Below are positions 11,431 through 22,486 of a stretch of DNA of 64,000 bases, one piece after another (positions within the stretch are counted from its first letter, which is position 1; the number at the start of each line of letters is the position of its first letter). The position numbers were made by a program, and so were the translations under genes. The notes under the pieces are model-generated. The model ran no database searches and was not told where the DNA came from. It saw only the letters and a list, made by a program, of their open reading frames with translations. The stretch is from assembly GCF_028640845.1 (NCBI RefSeq), contig NC_080539.1, positions 163,506,236 to 163,570,235 of the forward strand. Reading direction: 5' to 3'. The stretch is from Ahaetulla prasina (taxonomy: Eukaryota; Chordata; Lepidosauria; Squamata; Colubridae).

Positions 11431-11760
11431 TACAGGTACTCCTTGAGTTATGACCATAATAGAGAATGCCCATCATGGTTGTAACTCATGATGGCTATAA
11501 AGCGGATCGGTCACATGACCGACCTGATTTTATGACTTATTTTTAAAATAACTGAAGTGAACCCATGGCTGTTAAGCGAATCAGTGGCTCATTATATGAT
11601 GGTTTTGCCGGTTTTTGTTAAAAACTATGGTATATGCAGTCACACAACTGTGGGACAGTGCAAACACCAATACCAGGTGCTTGAAAGTTAGTCACATGAT
11701 TGTGAAGGGTTCCCAGTTGTTGGAACTTCTGAATCCAGGTTGTAAATACCCCCAGATAGA
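11431..11760. mobile_element. diverged CAGGTAGTCC-type element
   Basis: Starts tacaggtactccttgagttatgacc and contains the family words gttaagcgaatc and cacatgattgtgaag. The right terminal repeat cannot be placed. Confidence 0.5.
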
Positions 11761-11799
11761 TCCATCGAAACTCTGAACAATTGCTAGGTGACCAGTCAT

Positions 11800-11891
11800 A
11801 AGCCTGTAGATGGGCTTAGTTTGTACAGCCTGATTTCTGGCATGCTACGGCTTGGTGCCGTTCCACAGACCGGGGGGTTGAGGACCCCCCT
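11800..11891. mobile_element. hAT MITE right-end fragment
   Basis: Matches the right part of the complete element at 37792-37969 (words ttctggcatgcta and a G-run then gaggaccccc). The left part is absent. Confidence 0.6.
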
Positions 11892-12231
11892 GTCTTATGA
11901 TATTTAACAAAAAGTTACTTGGAATCAATTATTGGGGAAACACAGTTTTCACGAATGTTGCAGAGTATGAAGAGGATAACCTTGTTAGTATGACTGAAGC
12001 TTCATCTGTTTTTTTATGTACGCCGCACAGGCATTGCACACAGAAAACAGTGCAAGTTCAATCTCCTCATTGCAACCATCATCTTGTTTGACTGTTTTTT
12101 AGGAAATGTTATAATGATCAGGTTTTGAGTGCATGGGGGAAAAAAATTAAATGACTTGTGAGCCTACCTGTATTTGCTTGTCTTCTATCTGTAATTTGTT
12201 AGAAGTCTAGAGGCAAGTTTTACTTATCACA
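11892..12231. other. unassigned
   Basis: No recognisable gene or repeat. The open frame at 11897-12091 has no family signature. Confidence 0.35.
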
Positions 12232-12239
12232 CTCTAAAG

Positions 12240-12536
12240 CAGGGGTCTCCAACCTTGGTCCCTTTAAGGCTTGTGGACTTCAACTCCCAGAGTCCTTCAG
12301 TCAGCAAAGCTGGCTGAGGAACTCTGGGAGTTGAAGTTCATTAGCCTTAAAGGCAGTGGTGGGATTCAAGTAATTTAACAACCGGTTCTCTGTCCTAATG
12401 ATTTCTTCCAACAACCAGTTTGCCAAACTACTCAGAAAGTTAACAACCGGTTCTCCCGGTTGACGACAAGTTAACAACCGGTTCGAACTGGCTGAATCCC
12501 ACCACTGCTTAAAGGGACCAAGGTGGGAGACCCCTG
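12240..12536. mobile_element. hAT MITE (outer) with perfect 8-bp target duplication
   Basis: Terminal inverted repeats caggggtctccaacc at the left and ggtgggagacccctg at the right. It is flanked by ctctaaag at 12232-12239 and again at 12537-12544. A second internal inverted repeat (ggacttcaactcccagag / ctctgggagttgaagttc) would give a longer hairpin. The element is split by a smaller one at 12354. Confidence 0.9.
12354..12507. mobile_element. hAT MITE (inner) nested in the outer element
   Basis: Ends are cagtggtgggattca and tgaatcccaccactg, flanked by cttaaagg at 12346-12353 and 12508-12515. The interior repeats the word aacaaccggttc several times. Both target copies are perfect, so it landed after the outer element. 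Confidence 0.9.
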
Positions 12537-12693
12537 CTCTAAAGCACTCTAAATTGATAACAATATATTTACATTGATTAAATTATTGCTGGTTAAATGG
12601 TTACATTTTCTAATGGCGATAGAATAATCTCTGGTTTTTGTTTGGGTAATATTTGCATTTCATAATCATAACTGACCAGTCTTTGTATTTAGA

Positions 12694-12940
12694 TTATTTT
12701 ATTTTTATTAATTTTTTTATTTTTGTCGTAACAATATATACAAGCATTACATAAAGGATTATATAATATATAAACATATATATGAGGAGAAACAAGGTAA
12801 TATAAACATATATATATATAGGGGAAGAAACAATAGGACAGGAACGGTAGGCGCGTTTGTGCTCTTATGCACGCCCCTTAGAGTCCTCTTAGGAAAGTGG
12901 TGAGGTCAACCGTGGATAGATTTTGAGTAAAGTAATTATA
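12694..12940 (-). mobile_element. 3' end of a CR1-like LINE
   Basis: Same family as 59544-60130: shared aacaataggacaggaacgg, ctcttatgcac and gtgaggtcaa words in the same order, with an AT-rich tail at the left. Only the 3' UTR remains. Orientation is taken from the coding remains in the longer copy. Confidence 0.7.
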
Positions 12941-13610
12941 ATTTGTATGTTGCTCAGGTAGGTTGTAGCACCTACCTTAGCTGATTTTGAAACACAAGAA
13001 AAAGAAACTGTGCTTAGATGAGCACTCTTCTAAATACCAGAACTATAGGCTGGATTAGGAAATTTAAACAAAGTAGGTGGCAGCATGGACAGGACTATTA
13101 AATCACCAGGAGTCATGCTCAGTGCACCTTTTACTCAGCTGTCTGTTGTTCTCTTGGCAGCAGCAGATACGAATTGATAGGTAGTTTGGTTGCATTTTTC
13201 TCTTTGAATTGGTATCTACTTTTCTTTCCCTTTCTGCAAGCTGTCACAACTTTAGGGTGTTGGAGATGACAGGACAGGATTCCTATTTATAAGAGAAGCC
13301 ATTCATTTCTCAATTTTGCTGTCTATAGAAATACGATCCAGTTTCGCTGCATACTGAGTCTTGATTCTCCAGTGTAAATATCTACAGGTCTCATAGCTGA
13401 AGACATTATAAAACTAACTCCAATTAATTGTAGACAGAATGAGCTGGTACTAAACGAGTCTAGCTTATGTAACCATGCCCCCTCTAGTGGCTGATTCCTG
13501 TGACTTATACTTTATCAGTTTCAAGTCTCCTATTTCATCGTATTTTGAGATAGGTTCCTTGTTCATAATAACAAAATCATAATAATGCAAAATAGATACT
13601 AGATTTATTA
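12941..13610. other. unassigned
   Basis: No gene or repeat recognised. Confidence 0.35.
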
Positions 13611-14120
13611 TTTATTTTATTTTTATTTTATTTATTTTTTATTTTATTAAATTTCTATACCGCCCTTCTCCCGAAGGACTCAGGGCGGTGTACAGCCAAA
13701 ATAAAACACAGAATATATACAATTAAAAGAATTTAAAAAGAACTATTACTGTGCGGCTGATTATTAAAACATTTAAAAATTTAAAATATTATTAAAACCC
13801 CAATTTAAAACAACTATTTATGCCAGTCCTGCTTGAATGAATAAATATGTTTTAAGCTCACGACGGAAGGTCCGAAGATCAGGCACTTGACGTAAGCCGG
13901 GGGGGAGTTCGTTCCAGAGTGTTGGTGCTCCCACAGAGAAGGCCCTACTCCTGGGGGCCGCCAGCCGACATTGTTTGGCGGACGGCACCCTGAGAAGGCC
14001 CTCTCTGTGAGAGCGTACGGGTCGGTGGGAGGCATAAGGTAGCAGCAGGCGGTCTCGTAAGTACCCGGGTCCTAAGCCATGGAGCGCTTTAAAGGTGGTA
14101 ACCAGGATCTTGAATCTTCA
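13611..14120 (-). mobile_element. CR1/L2-group LINE 3' end with ORF2 C-terminus remains
   Basis: Read on the minus strand it gives the C-terminal LINE pattern FKALHGLGPGYL, followed by frameshifted GAPTLWNELPP and LRTFRRELKTYLF. The 3' UTR follows, with the accgccctgagtccttcgg word and an AT-rich tail. The remnant is short and inactive. Confidence 0.75.
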
Positions 14121-14604
14121 GCTCTAGAGAATTACAAAGTTTCTTTTAAGTAAATTGTAAAAGTAGATTTTTGGATCTTGACATGAAGGTTAAACCTTTT
14201 TTCAGAAAGGAGAAAATCTGTTTTTTTCCAAGCATCAGAGCACATTTGAAAATTTTTCAGACACATTTGTTGACTTCTGTTGTCTATCCTGGGATATGCA
14301 GTTCATTTTGGATCAACATTTTCATCTGTTACTGTGAGGACACCCAGTAGTGGGCAGCATTAGGGTAAAATCTTGCTTTGATTTAATGTACATTTTTGTG
14401 TAAGAGGAATTAAACTAATGATTACTCATCATATATTTAATGATACCAATACAGACGGGTTAGTTAATTATTTTAATCATGATTTATTCACAAAGCTGGA
14501 AGATTCTAAGATAACTTCTAATAAAAATGTATTCAGCTTTCTTCATAAAATCTGAATCCATATTTAGTACTACAAGGGAGATACAGATTTCTAGAAGTAC
14601 AAAA
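14121..14604. other. unassigned
   Basis: No gene or repeat recognised. Confidence 0.35.
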
Positions 14605-15002
14605 TACAGGTAGGTAGTCCTTGACTTATAACTGTTCATTTAGTGACTGTTCAAAGTTACTGAAGAAAGTGACTTATGACCTTTTTTCACACTTACGACC
14701 ATTGCAGCATCCCCATGGTCATATGTTCAAAAGTCAGATGCTTGGCCACTGGTTCATATTTATGATGGTTGCAGTGTCCTGAGGTCCTGTGATCAGCTTT
14801 TTAGCTCTTCTGACAAGTAAAGCCAATGGGGAAGTTAGATTCGCTTAACCATGTTATTAACTTAACAAATGAATCATTTATTTCATTCATTTAACATGTT
14901 TGGCAAGAAAAGTTGTAAAATGGGGCAAAACTCACATAACAAATGTTTCATTTAGCAACATAAATTTTGGGCACGATTGTCACAAGTCAATGACTACCTG
15001 TA
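14605..15002 (-). mobile_element. CAGGTAGTCC inverted-repeat element, near full length
   Basis: About 400 bases running from tacaggtaggtagtccttgac to gactacctgta, with ta at both edges. No coding capacity. It carries the family words catccccatggtca, caatggggaag and gttgtaaaatggggcaaaac. The orientation label is arbitrary and relative to the copy at 26909. Confidence 0.8.
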
Positions 15003-15461
15003 CAGAAACGGTTTTGTTCTAAGCACAGAATTTAAAACATTCTTTCAAATGATTTTGTATAAGCTGATTTGATTCTTTTGCTTGCTCCCTGCAGTATTCC
15101 CCCGACCATCCATTCCCCGCCAGCCCCACTAGGTAGATGAGACCAGGAAATCAACTCCACAGAAAGACTAAAACTAATTTCTTGAGAAGGTAATTTATTG
15201 AGAATTAATAACTGAATCTGGCAAATCTGGTTCTGTTGTGTCTTCTTGATGTCTTATATTCCAGTGAATCAGGGAGATGTCTGTCAACAATGCTGTGTGG
15301 ATGAAGGGCATGATTCATTGTCATTATTTTTCTGGTCTTCCTACCCAAGGCTTTTAGTTTTTTTTGAGTTCCAGATATGGAGTTGCCCAGGTCTTAATTG
15401 CCTTGATGGTATTTCTTCCACTGAGCTCAGGCTTTAAGATCTTTACTCTCATGATGTATAG
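15003..15461. other. unassigned
   Basis: No gene recognised; two short overlapping frames have no family signature. Confidence 0.35.
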
Positions 15462-16045
15462 AAAACAGAATAACAGAGTTGGAAGGGGCCTTGGAGGACT
15501 TCTAGTCCAACCACTGCTCAAGCAGGAGACTCTACCAAATGCTGTCCAATCTTTTCTTTAAAATCTCCAGTGATGGAGCTCCCACAACTTCTGGAGATAA
15601 GCTGTTCCACTGACTTACTGTTCTCACTGTCAGGAAATTTCTCTTTAGTTTTATGCTGAAACTCCAGTTTCCATCCATAACTTCTTGTTCTGCCTTCAGG
15701 TGTTTTGTAGAATAGGTTGAGCCGCTCTTCCCTTTGATGGCCCCTCAAATATTGCTATCATGACACCCCTAGTCCTTCTGTTTGTTAGACTAGACATACT
15801 CTGTTCCTACAACTATAGATCATACGTTTTAGCTTCCAGGCCCCTAATCATCTTATTTTTCTCTGCACTCTTCCTAGAGCCTCAGCATCTTTTTTTTGTA
15901 TTGAAGTGATCAAAGTTATGACTATTGAGCCAGGTTTTACCTATTCTGTACCTGGTTTTTCTTGCCTAAGTGTAAAACCTTACTTTTCTCACCACTGAAT
16001 TGCATTTTGTTGGGTAGGGCCTAGCTTGAGCCTATCTTCTAAAGT
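15462..16045 (-). mobile_element. CR1 LINE 3' portion
   Basis: The longest CR1 piece in the window, in reverse: agagttggaaggggccttgg, tccaaccactgctcaagcag, gttccactgacttactgttc, then words further into the element such as accttacttttctcacca near 15980. An internal deletion is likely near 15930. It has no intact coding region. Confidence 0.8.
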
Positions 16046-17130
16046 GTTGGCTATTCCATTTCTGAAGATTACCTTTTTTCTTAAGATGTAAAAAATGTTT
16101 CAGCTCTGTTTGCCTCAGAAGTGGCTTACGCCTATTTCTGTCAAGATCCTGAAATTGCACTCTACTCTCCCTGGATCTCCCAGTGCCTTCCCTTCCTCCA
16201 GCCATTGCCACCGTTCTCACATGGCATCTTAACATTGGTCTACCTGTCCCTTTTCTTCCAGTGCTAAATTACCTCCAGTGATTGATGTGAGACTTTAGAG
16301 AAAGTTTTTGCCATGATGTGCTAGGAAAGGTGTTACCATCAACTTTTAAATTGTTTTAGTTATGTTTGTTTCTTGGTCTGGTCTTCATATGTTTTTAGAT
16401 TTGTGAATTTCTCTCTTTGAGTTAGCAACTAGAACAGAGTAAGTTATATTAATTATTACTCATATTTGACCCATGTTCATCTTTTTAATGAAACATTTTA
16501 AGAATGTTGACATTCTGATTTAAATTTCACTTAACTATGAAAAAGCTACTTTCATATGCCCAGCACTAAAGGCTTTTCGAGGCTCTTGGCAACCGCATCC
16601 CCACAATCTCTAATTTTTTAACATAATTCAGTAGGACTTTCATAAGAAAATCTGCTTTTAAAGATGACTTAGAAGCTACAGTTGTAACAGCCAGGCATTT
16701 TTTAAGGAATACCCACTGTTAAACATCTATTTTTTGATCGCTGCTCTGGTTATCAGTAAGTTTCCAGGCCCAAATCAAAGTGGTGGTTATCATCTATAAA
16801 ACCATACAGAGCACATGTATAAATGCTAGAAAACAGGCTGCCTTAGTGGGGCACATTATGCAGTGCAGTGCACCCTACTCCTGGCATTCAAAAAGATGTT
16901 AAAAATCTTTTCCTGTTAAACAGATTTTTGAGACTTAGTTGTGTTAGGGGACCATCACTGTTTTGGGTTTTTATTTTGTTTAAGATTTTAACTGAGTTTT
17001 TATTGAGGTAGTTGTTGGATACTTCATTTATATTGTTCATGCAGCACCCAGAATCTTAGGCAAATCTTAGGTAAATATTATTGTAATAAAACAATAAATA
17101 AGCCACAAAGAAATCTGTGTTATTATTGCT
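16046..17130. other. unassigned
   Basis: No gene or clear repeat; the first 150 bases may be more decayed CR1. Confidence 0.35.
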
Positions 17131-17415
17131 ACATATCGGTAAATCCTCGACTTATGACCACAATTGAGCCCAAAATTTATATTGGTGAGACAATTGTGAA
17201 GTGAATTTTGTCCCATTTTATGCCCCTTCTTGCTACAATTGGTAAGGGAATCATTGCGGTTGTTAAATTAATAACACGGTTGTTAAGTGAATCTGGCTTC
17301 CCCATTGACTTCGTTCTTCAAAAGGTTGCAAAAGGTGATCTCATGACCCCAGAACACTGCAACTGTCATAAATATGAGCCATTTGCCAAGCGTCTGAATT
17401 TTGACCACAGGATCA
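17131..17415 (+). mobile_element. CAGGTAGTCC-type element, right end missing
   Basis: Left end is a decayed tcctcgacttatgaccacaa. The interior words gttgttaaattaataacacgg and cttccccattgact follow in the family order. It stops after the gatcatga word. Confidence 0.75.
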
Positions 17416-17675
17416 TGAACTAACGGTATAGTGCAATATGAGGTTTTAAAATGTCAATTACATATAGAGTATCTTATTCCATTGCGGACCTATTCTGAAG
17501 GAAATCCTTCACTTAGCCATTTTTAATAGGATAATATAGTTTTAGTTCAGATTTGATGCTTGTTTATTTGATACTTGTTTGTCAGTTCAAGTCTTGAGTA
17601 ATTTAGACTGGGTTTGGATTTATGGTGAAAGAGTTGATTACCCAGAATATATGCTTAGCAATTAGATGGATTTAG

Positions 17676-17896
17676 AGAGCAGTTAAGATGTTGGCCTAGA
17701 AACCAGGAGAGAATGAAGTCTAGGCTTTCATAGGCATGAAAACTACTGTACTGGGTGGCTTTGGGCCAGTCGTATTCTCTCGGCCCAATCTACTGCGCAA
17801 GGTTGCTGTGGTGCAAAACAAAGGAGAAAGGAGGAGTTTTAGGTATGCTTGCCAAAAGTTTGGGATAAAATGCAGTAACAAGAAGAAGAAGAAGTA
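17676..17896 (+). mobile_element. tRNA-derived SINE
   Basis: Decayed head (agcagttaagatgttggcct, then agaaaccagg) followed by the body word tgggtggctttgggccagtc. It ends in an aagaagaag repeat. Same family as the reverse copy at 41096-41325. Confidence 0.65.
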
Positions 17897-19450
17897 GTGT
17901 CATAGGTGCGAGAAGTAGATCACATTTAAAAAAATAGCTTGTGCAACAACAGTATGTGAGAACTACCTACAATTTTCTTGGATTATTTATAATAATGGAG
18001 GCTTGGGAAGCAGCTCTGTCTAAAATCATTCTGGAAAATAAATAGTGTTAGGTAATATATTCTCCAAGTAGTTATAAAGCACTGGATATATGTTTGTTAT
18101 TATATGCTTACTGAAATTAGTGCTTGGAAGTATACTGGATTACATCTGAATTTTATCAGGGCACAGTATTCTAGAAAAAGGTGACTACAATGGATTTAAA
18201 ATAATTATTTATATGGTATGCTTATAATGTCTGAAAACTTGAATTGAGAGTTTATTGTGTGTTGGGGCAAGTCATATACCACAGTGAATAGACCATGCAA
18301 AGGCAATAAGATTAGCAGTGGGTCCTTCCACTGTGGCACAATTTAACAAAGCAGGCTTGATTCTTTTTGCGTGATTTGCTAACCATAGGATACAGCGTCT
18401 CTTGAATGCATAAAACCTCATCTGATTCCTTGCTTGCTACATGCCTTGCCAATAGTTGTTGCTGGCTTGTTTAAAGATTTATGTCCTTTTCGTACTCCAC
18501 CCCTTGTTAAAAAGAGAAACAAATCTAAAACAAATTGGGGATTATTTTAGGTTTTGTTCCTCAGCAGTAGACAGAATTTGCTGGCAGACAACACTCAAGA
18601 AGAAATCAGATGTATTCATTGGGGAACTATATGGAGCATCATGAAAAAGCCATCTGGAACTTTTGGGTACATCACATCGGTGACAAGCCATTGACTCTGG
18701 TGTTCTTGTTCTCTTATAAAAACAGTTCTACAGTTTTGCAGAGTCAGGGCTTCCCTGCCCCCACCCCCACCCCCGGACTGAGCATTTCCCCAAATATATA
18801 GGCTCTAAATGAATTTTAAAATGTATACAAAACCCAATATTTTTAACTGAATGTTGCAATTACTAGTTCTTCATAAAAGTAACTGTTTTGGGTGTATCAC
18901 ATTTATTACCTTATCTACCTGTCTCTCTACCTGTTCCTTTAATGTTTAATTTCATATGCAGTGTGGAAAAACATTGCAATTTACCTCTAAATTTAAGATA
19001 ATAGATAAATGCAGGATGCCCTTGGCCTACTTACTACCACAGCCTCCTTACCCCCCGTGGTTTTGAAATGAAATATTTGTACTTATACTTCTGTTCTGAA
19101 AATATAGTAGCGATTATCGAGTCTAAACTTAGATATGTTCATGTCATTACTAATGAAACCCATTGTTGGGAGGGAAATGAAATTAAAGGGATATCAATAT
19201 GCTATCTTTATTTAATTTTTGGGGAGCACTTGAAATAAGTGTTTTTTATTTCTTTTTTGTTATCAAGTGATGTCAGTAGCTGCTTTTGACTGAGTAAATT
19301 TTTTAATTTAGACAGTTCTTAGTAGGAACTCTATTCAGTTTGATTAACAATTTTTCTCCTTGTCTACCATGTTGTTCTGCCTCATCATAGGGTGGATAGG
19401 GGTGTTCCTAGAAAAGATAAATGAAGAACGATGGGAGAGTATGCCAAGAA
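17897..19450. other. unassigned
   Basis: AT-rich sequence with no gene recognised. A short C-rich run (three CCCCCA-like units) is at about 18757-18775. Confidence 0.35.
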
Positions 19451-19783
19451 TACAGGTAGACCTTAACTTAAGTTAGTTTTGCCCCATTTTATGACTTTTC
19501 TTGTCATAGTTGTTAAGTGAATCACTGCAGTTGATAAGTTAGTAACCTGGTTATTAAGTGAATCTGGCTTCCCCATTGACTTTGCTTGTCAGAAGGCCAC
19601 AAAAGGTGATCATATGACCCTGGGACACTGCGATGGCCATAAATATGAACCAATTGCCAAGCATCTGAATTTTGATCACATGATCATGGGAATGCTGCAA
19701 AAACAGACATAAGTCACATTTTTAGTGCCGTTGTAACTTTGAGCCTTCACTAAAAAACTGTTGTAAGTTCAGGACTACCTGTA
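19451..19783 (+). mobile_element. CAGGTAGTCC element, left interior deleted
   Basis: From tacaggtagacc to caggactacctgta, with ta at both edges. The usual left interior is missing just after the end; the rest is in family order. Confidence 0.8.
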
Positions 19784-20270
19784 TATATTCCCAGTAGGGT
19801 CACTCAAAATATGAAAATCATCCCAATGTCCAGCTGAGGTAAGCAGGCATCTATATTTGGCAGCAGCAACCTAAGAAAATGCTGAAGGCATCAATTCATA
19901 CTGTGTGGCATAATACAACGGTAAACGGTCTTGCATTTTTACCAAGAAAACCACATGGATAGAAAATATAAAACGACTGACAATGTGGTGCAGATGATGG
20001 GCGTCTCAAGTTGGACGGCACTCAACATACTTCTAAGTAAATACTGAGGATCTTTTGGAATGTTAATGGTGTTTATCACATGGCTAGAACAAAGCCTTTT
20101 GGGTGTCTAATTACTGATAATGGCCATTCAGGGGAAAAAAAAGAACTGGAGAGAGGTAGAATTATAATGGGAATAGGGAACATAAGAAGCAAGAACATGA
20201 GAAAGATAAAAGATGATCACACCGTTGATTACTGAGGATATAAAAAACAAAGAAGAAATTGTATTGCTTT

Positions 20271-20593
20271 TACAGGTAGTCCTTGACTTATAGCCATTTG
20301 TTTAGTGACCATTCAGTGTCACAGTGGCACTGAAAAAAGTGACTTTTGACCAGTTTTCGCACTTACAACCGTTATAGCATAGCATGTATTTATGACTGTT
20401 ACAGTGTCTTAGGGTCATGTGATCGCCTTTTGCGATCTTTTGAAAGCAAAATCAAAGGGGAAGCCAGATTCACTTAATAACCGTATTACTAATTTAACTG
20501 CAATGGTTCACTTAACAGCTTTGGCACAACTCACTTAAAAATTGTCTTGCTTATCCATGGGCTCAGTTGTGGTCTTAAGTTGAGAACTAGCTC
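20271..20593 (-). mobile_element. CAGGTAGTCC element inserted in BovB
   Basis: Starts tacaggtagtccttgac and ends at a decayed cttaagttgagaacta. BovB-like sequence lies on both sides, so it landed within the LINE. Confidence 0.7.
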
Positions 20594-20689
20594 TATGTTT
20601 AGGAGGTTTAATAATACTTGGCTACAGTGCAATCAGTATCAAATAATACCAGTTAGACTTTGTGTACAACCTATAATGTGATGGTCATC

Positions 20690-21480
20690 CAAGTTTTTCT
20701 TCCAATCATAATTGGAGGTTGATGAGTTTTTCAAGTACATTTTGAAGTCAACAATACCGCAAGCAAGATGTACTGCTTCTGATTGGAGACTAGAATGCCA
20801 AAGTTTGAAAAATTAAAGAGGAAAATGTATGTGGATTCTAGGGAGGTGTATATATAGGAAAACAAAATGAATCAGGAGACCCACTTATCAATTTTTATCA
20901 GTCCAATAATGTTTTCATTGATAGAATCAGTAATTTCTTCATAGATAACTCTGCTTTCAAAGAAGCAAAATGGTATCTATATACATGGACATCACGAGAT
21001 GGAGTACATAGAAATCACATTGGCTATATTATTACTAAAAGGAAGTGGTAGAGTTCAGTTATACCATGAAAGACATGGCCAGGTGCTGATTGTAGAAGAG
21101 ATCATGAACTGCTCATAGTCATGTTCTAACTTAAGCTAAAGAAGAATAAAAAGGCAAACAGTTTCCAAAATATGTTCTTGAGTTTATACCCAGCATTTTC
21201 AAGGAGAATCTCATTGATAGAGAACCAGAGGAAATGTGAAATGAATTTAAAGAGTATGACAAGGGACTGCCAAAAAATGAAGAAGCACATGAAAGCAAAC
21301 CAAATGTCTGAACAAACATGGAAATTGCCTAGAAGAGAAAAGAAGCCAAAGCCAAGGAAGACAAAAATCCAGGAAAAGAATTTAACAAAGAGTTTCAAAG
21401 AGTTTTTGGAAGAAACCAGAAGCAGTGTTATCTGTTCTGTAAAAATCTGTAAAGATAGTACAGAAACAGACATGGAAAAA
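20690..21480 (+). pseudogene. BovB endonuclease and linker relic
   Basis: The endonuclease signature IGD-stop-NAKV lies at about 20780-20807 (the Trp codon is now a stop). YTWTSRDG is at about 20980-21002, then PGADC and HELLI at about 21080-21115 in shifted frames. Further on are lysine-rich linker remains. Several stops and shifts make it dead. The 177-residue frame on the other strand is antisense to this relic. Confidence 0.7.
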
Positions 21481-21540
21481 TAAAAGTCATCTAAAAATTC
21501 TCTGTATTCAGATGGAGGTTCCAACCTTGAATTAGTGTTG

Positions 21541-21606
21541 TGTAGTGCCCCGTAACAGGGTGAGCTCCCGTTAACTTGTCCCAGCTTCTGCCAACCTAGC
21601 AGTTCT
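21541..21606 (+). mobile_element. Sauria SINE, left part (split by the DIRS element)
   Basis: Words gggtgagctcccgttaactt and cttctgccaacctagcagtt are the Sauria SINE middle. The tRNA-like head is missing. The SINE continues at 25636. Confidence 0.85.
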
Positions 21607-21613
21607 CCAGCAG

Positions 21614-21720
21614 GGCGGGACCAGCAGCCAGGCATGGGAGTGACTCGGTCTGTATCCAATGGGATCGAGTCTGCTAGTTGAAAAGCACCTCCTCCTCCTG
21701 GTGCCTCCCAGCTTTCAGAC
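21614..21720 (+). repeat. DIRS left inverted terminal repeat
   Basis: Reverse complement of 25489-25594 with about two mismatches (cctccca/ccttcca and ttcagac/ttcggac). The 20 bases gcgggaccagcagccaggca open the shared part. Confidence 0.92.
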
Positions 21721-22486
21721 TCGATCTGATTGGGAACAGACGCACTTCGGAGCTGCTTCCCTTTGAATTCTTCCCAAAGTAAGCTTTTCTTAAGTAATTA
21801 GGAGGGCGATTCAGCCCTATTTATTCCTTCCCAGCTGCTGGTATAGGGGTTGAGGCTCCCATTGTAGGTGAGCTCTCCTCCCCAGCGAGAAAGGCGATTC
21901 AGCCCGATACCGCTGGGGACAGCATAAGAAGCTGCTGGAAGAACGGGAGGCTGTTAGGCCTCAATTCGCCTCCCGTGGCTGGCAAATTCGGCGGCTGCCG
22001 AATTTAAAACACAACAGCGTGGCGGCTTTAATTAATATTAAGTTTGGGCGCTCGGGTGCTTCCCGATCGCCTCGGCCTACCCATAAAAGGGTCTAGGCCG
22101 GCCAGCCTGCCCTTACCTGAGCTCTGGGGCGTCTTTAATCAGGCCATTGATGGGCCTATTTTCCAGTCACCGGATCTTCGTGGGCGCTCCCGGGCTTCAT
22201 TCCCGATCGCTTGGTGACTCAGCAGGGCCTCTGCATCGATCTTCGACTGGCTCTCCGGCCACTCACTGAGGCCTTCAGTCTGTGAGTATGATTACCCTTT
22301 TAGCCACCTCCGGTTTTACTAGCCACGTGGCAAAATACCTAGTAGGCCCTAGAGAATGGAAAAATTTCCCCACTGAATTTTTATTTAAATGGTAATTTAA
22401 TTATAATTTGTCCTAGGTCATTTCTGTAATAGGCCTTGGCTTGGGCCTCTAAAGGCTCATAGGCCTCGCATCCAGGCCTTGTCCAC
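21721..22486. other. DIRS 5' internal region without a visible gag
   Basis: GC-richer than the surroundings. It has the word ggcgattcagcc twice (about 21807 and 21892) and gatcgc/cgatcg words, but no long open frame. Other DIRS elements have a gag-like ORF before RT; here it looks deleted or decayed beyond recognition. Confidence 0.55.

Larger units (their letters stand above)
19840..21540 (+). mobile_element. BovB (RTE) LINE, 5' part
   Basis: Words of the BovB 5' region (ggcatctatatttggcagc, ccaagaaaaccacatgg, gcagatgatgggcg) lead into a decayed endonuclease region. The element is interrupted at 20271 by a small DNA element and at 21541 by a Sauria SINE carrying a DIRS element. It resumes at 25851. 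In squamates BovB supplies the enzymes that Sauria SINEs are thought to use. Confidence 0.75.

Noticed and set aside
21126..21659. 177-residue minus-strand frame rich in Phe and Leu
   Set aside because: It is antisense to the BovB relic and the Sauria SINE/DIRS border; the hydrophobic look comes from A-rich sense sequence.
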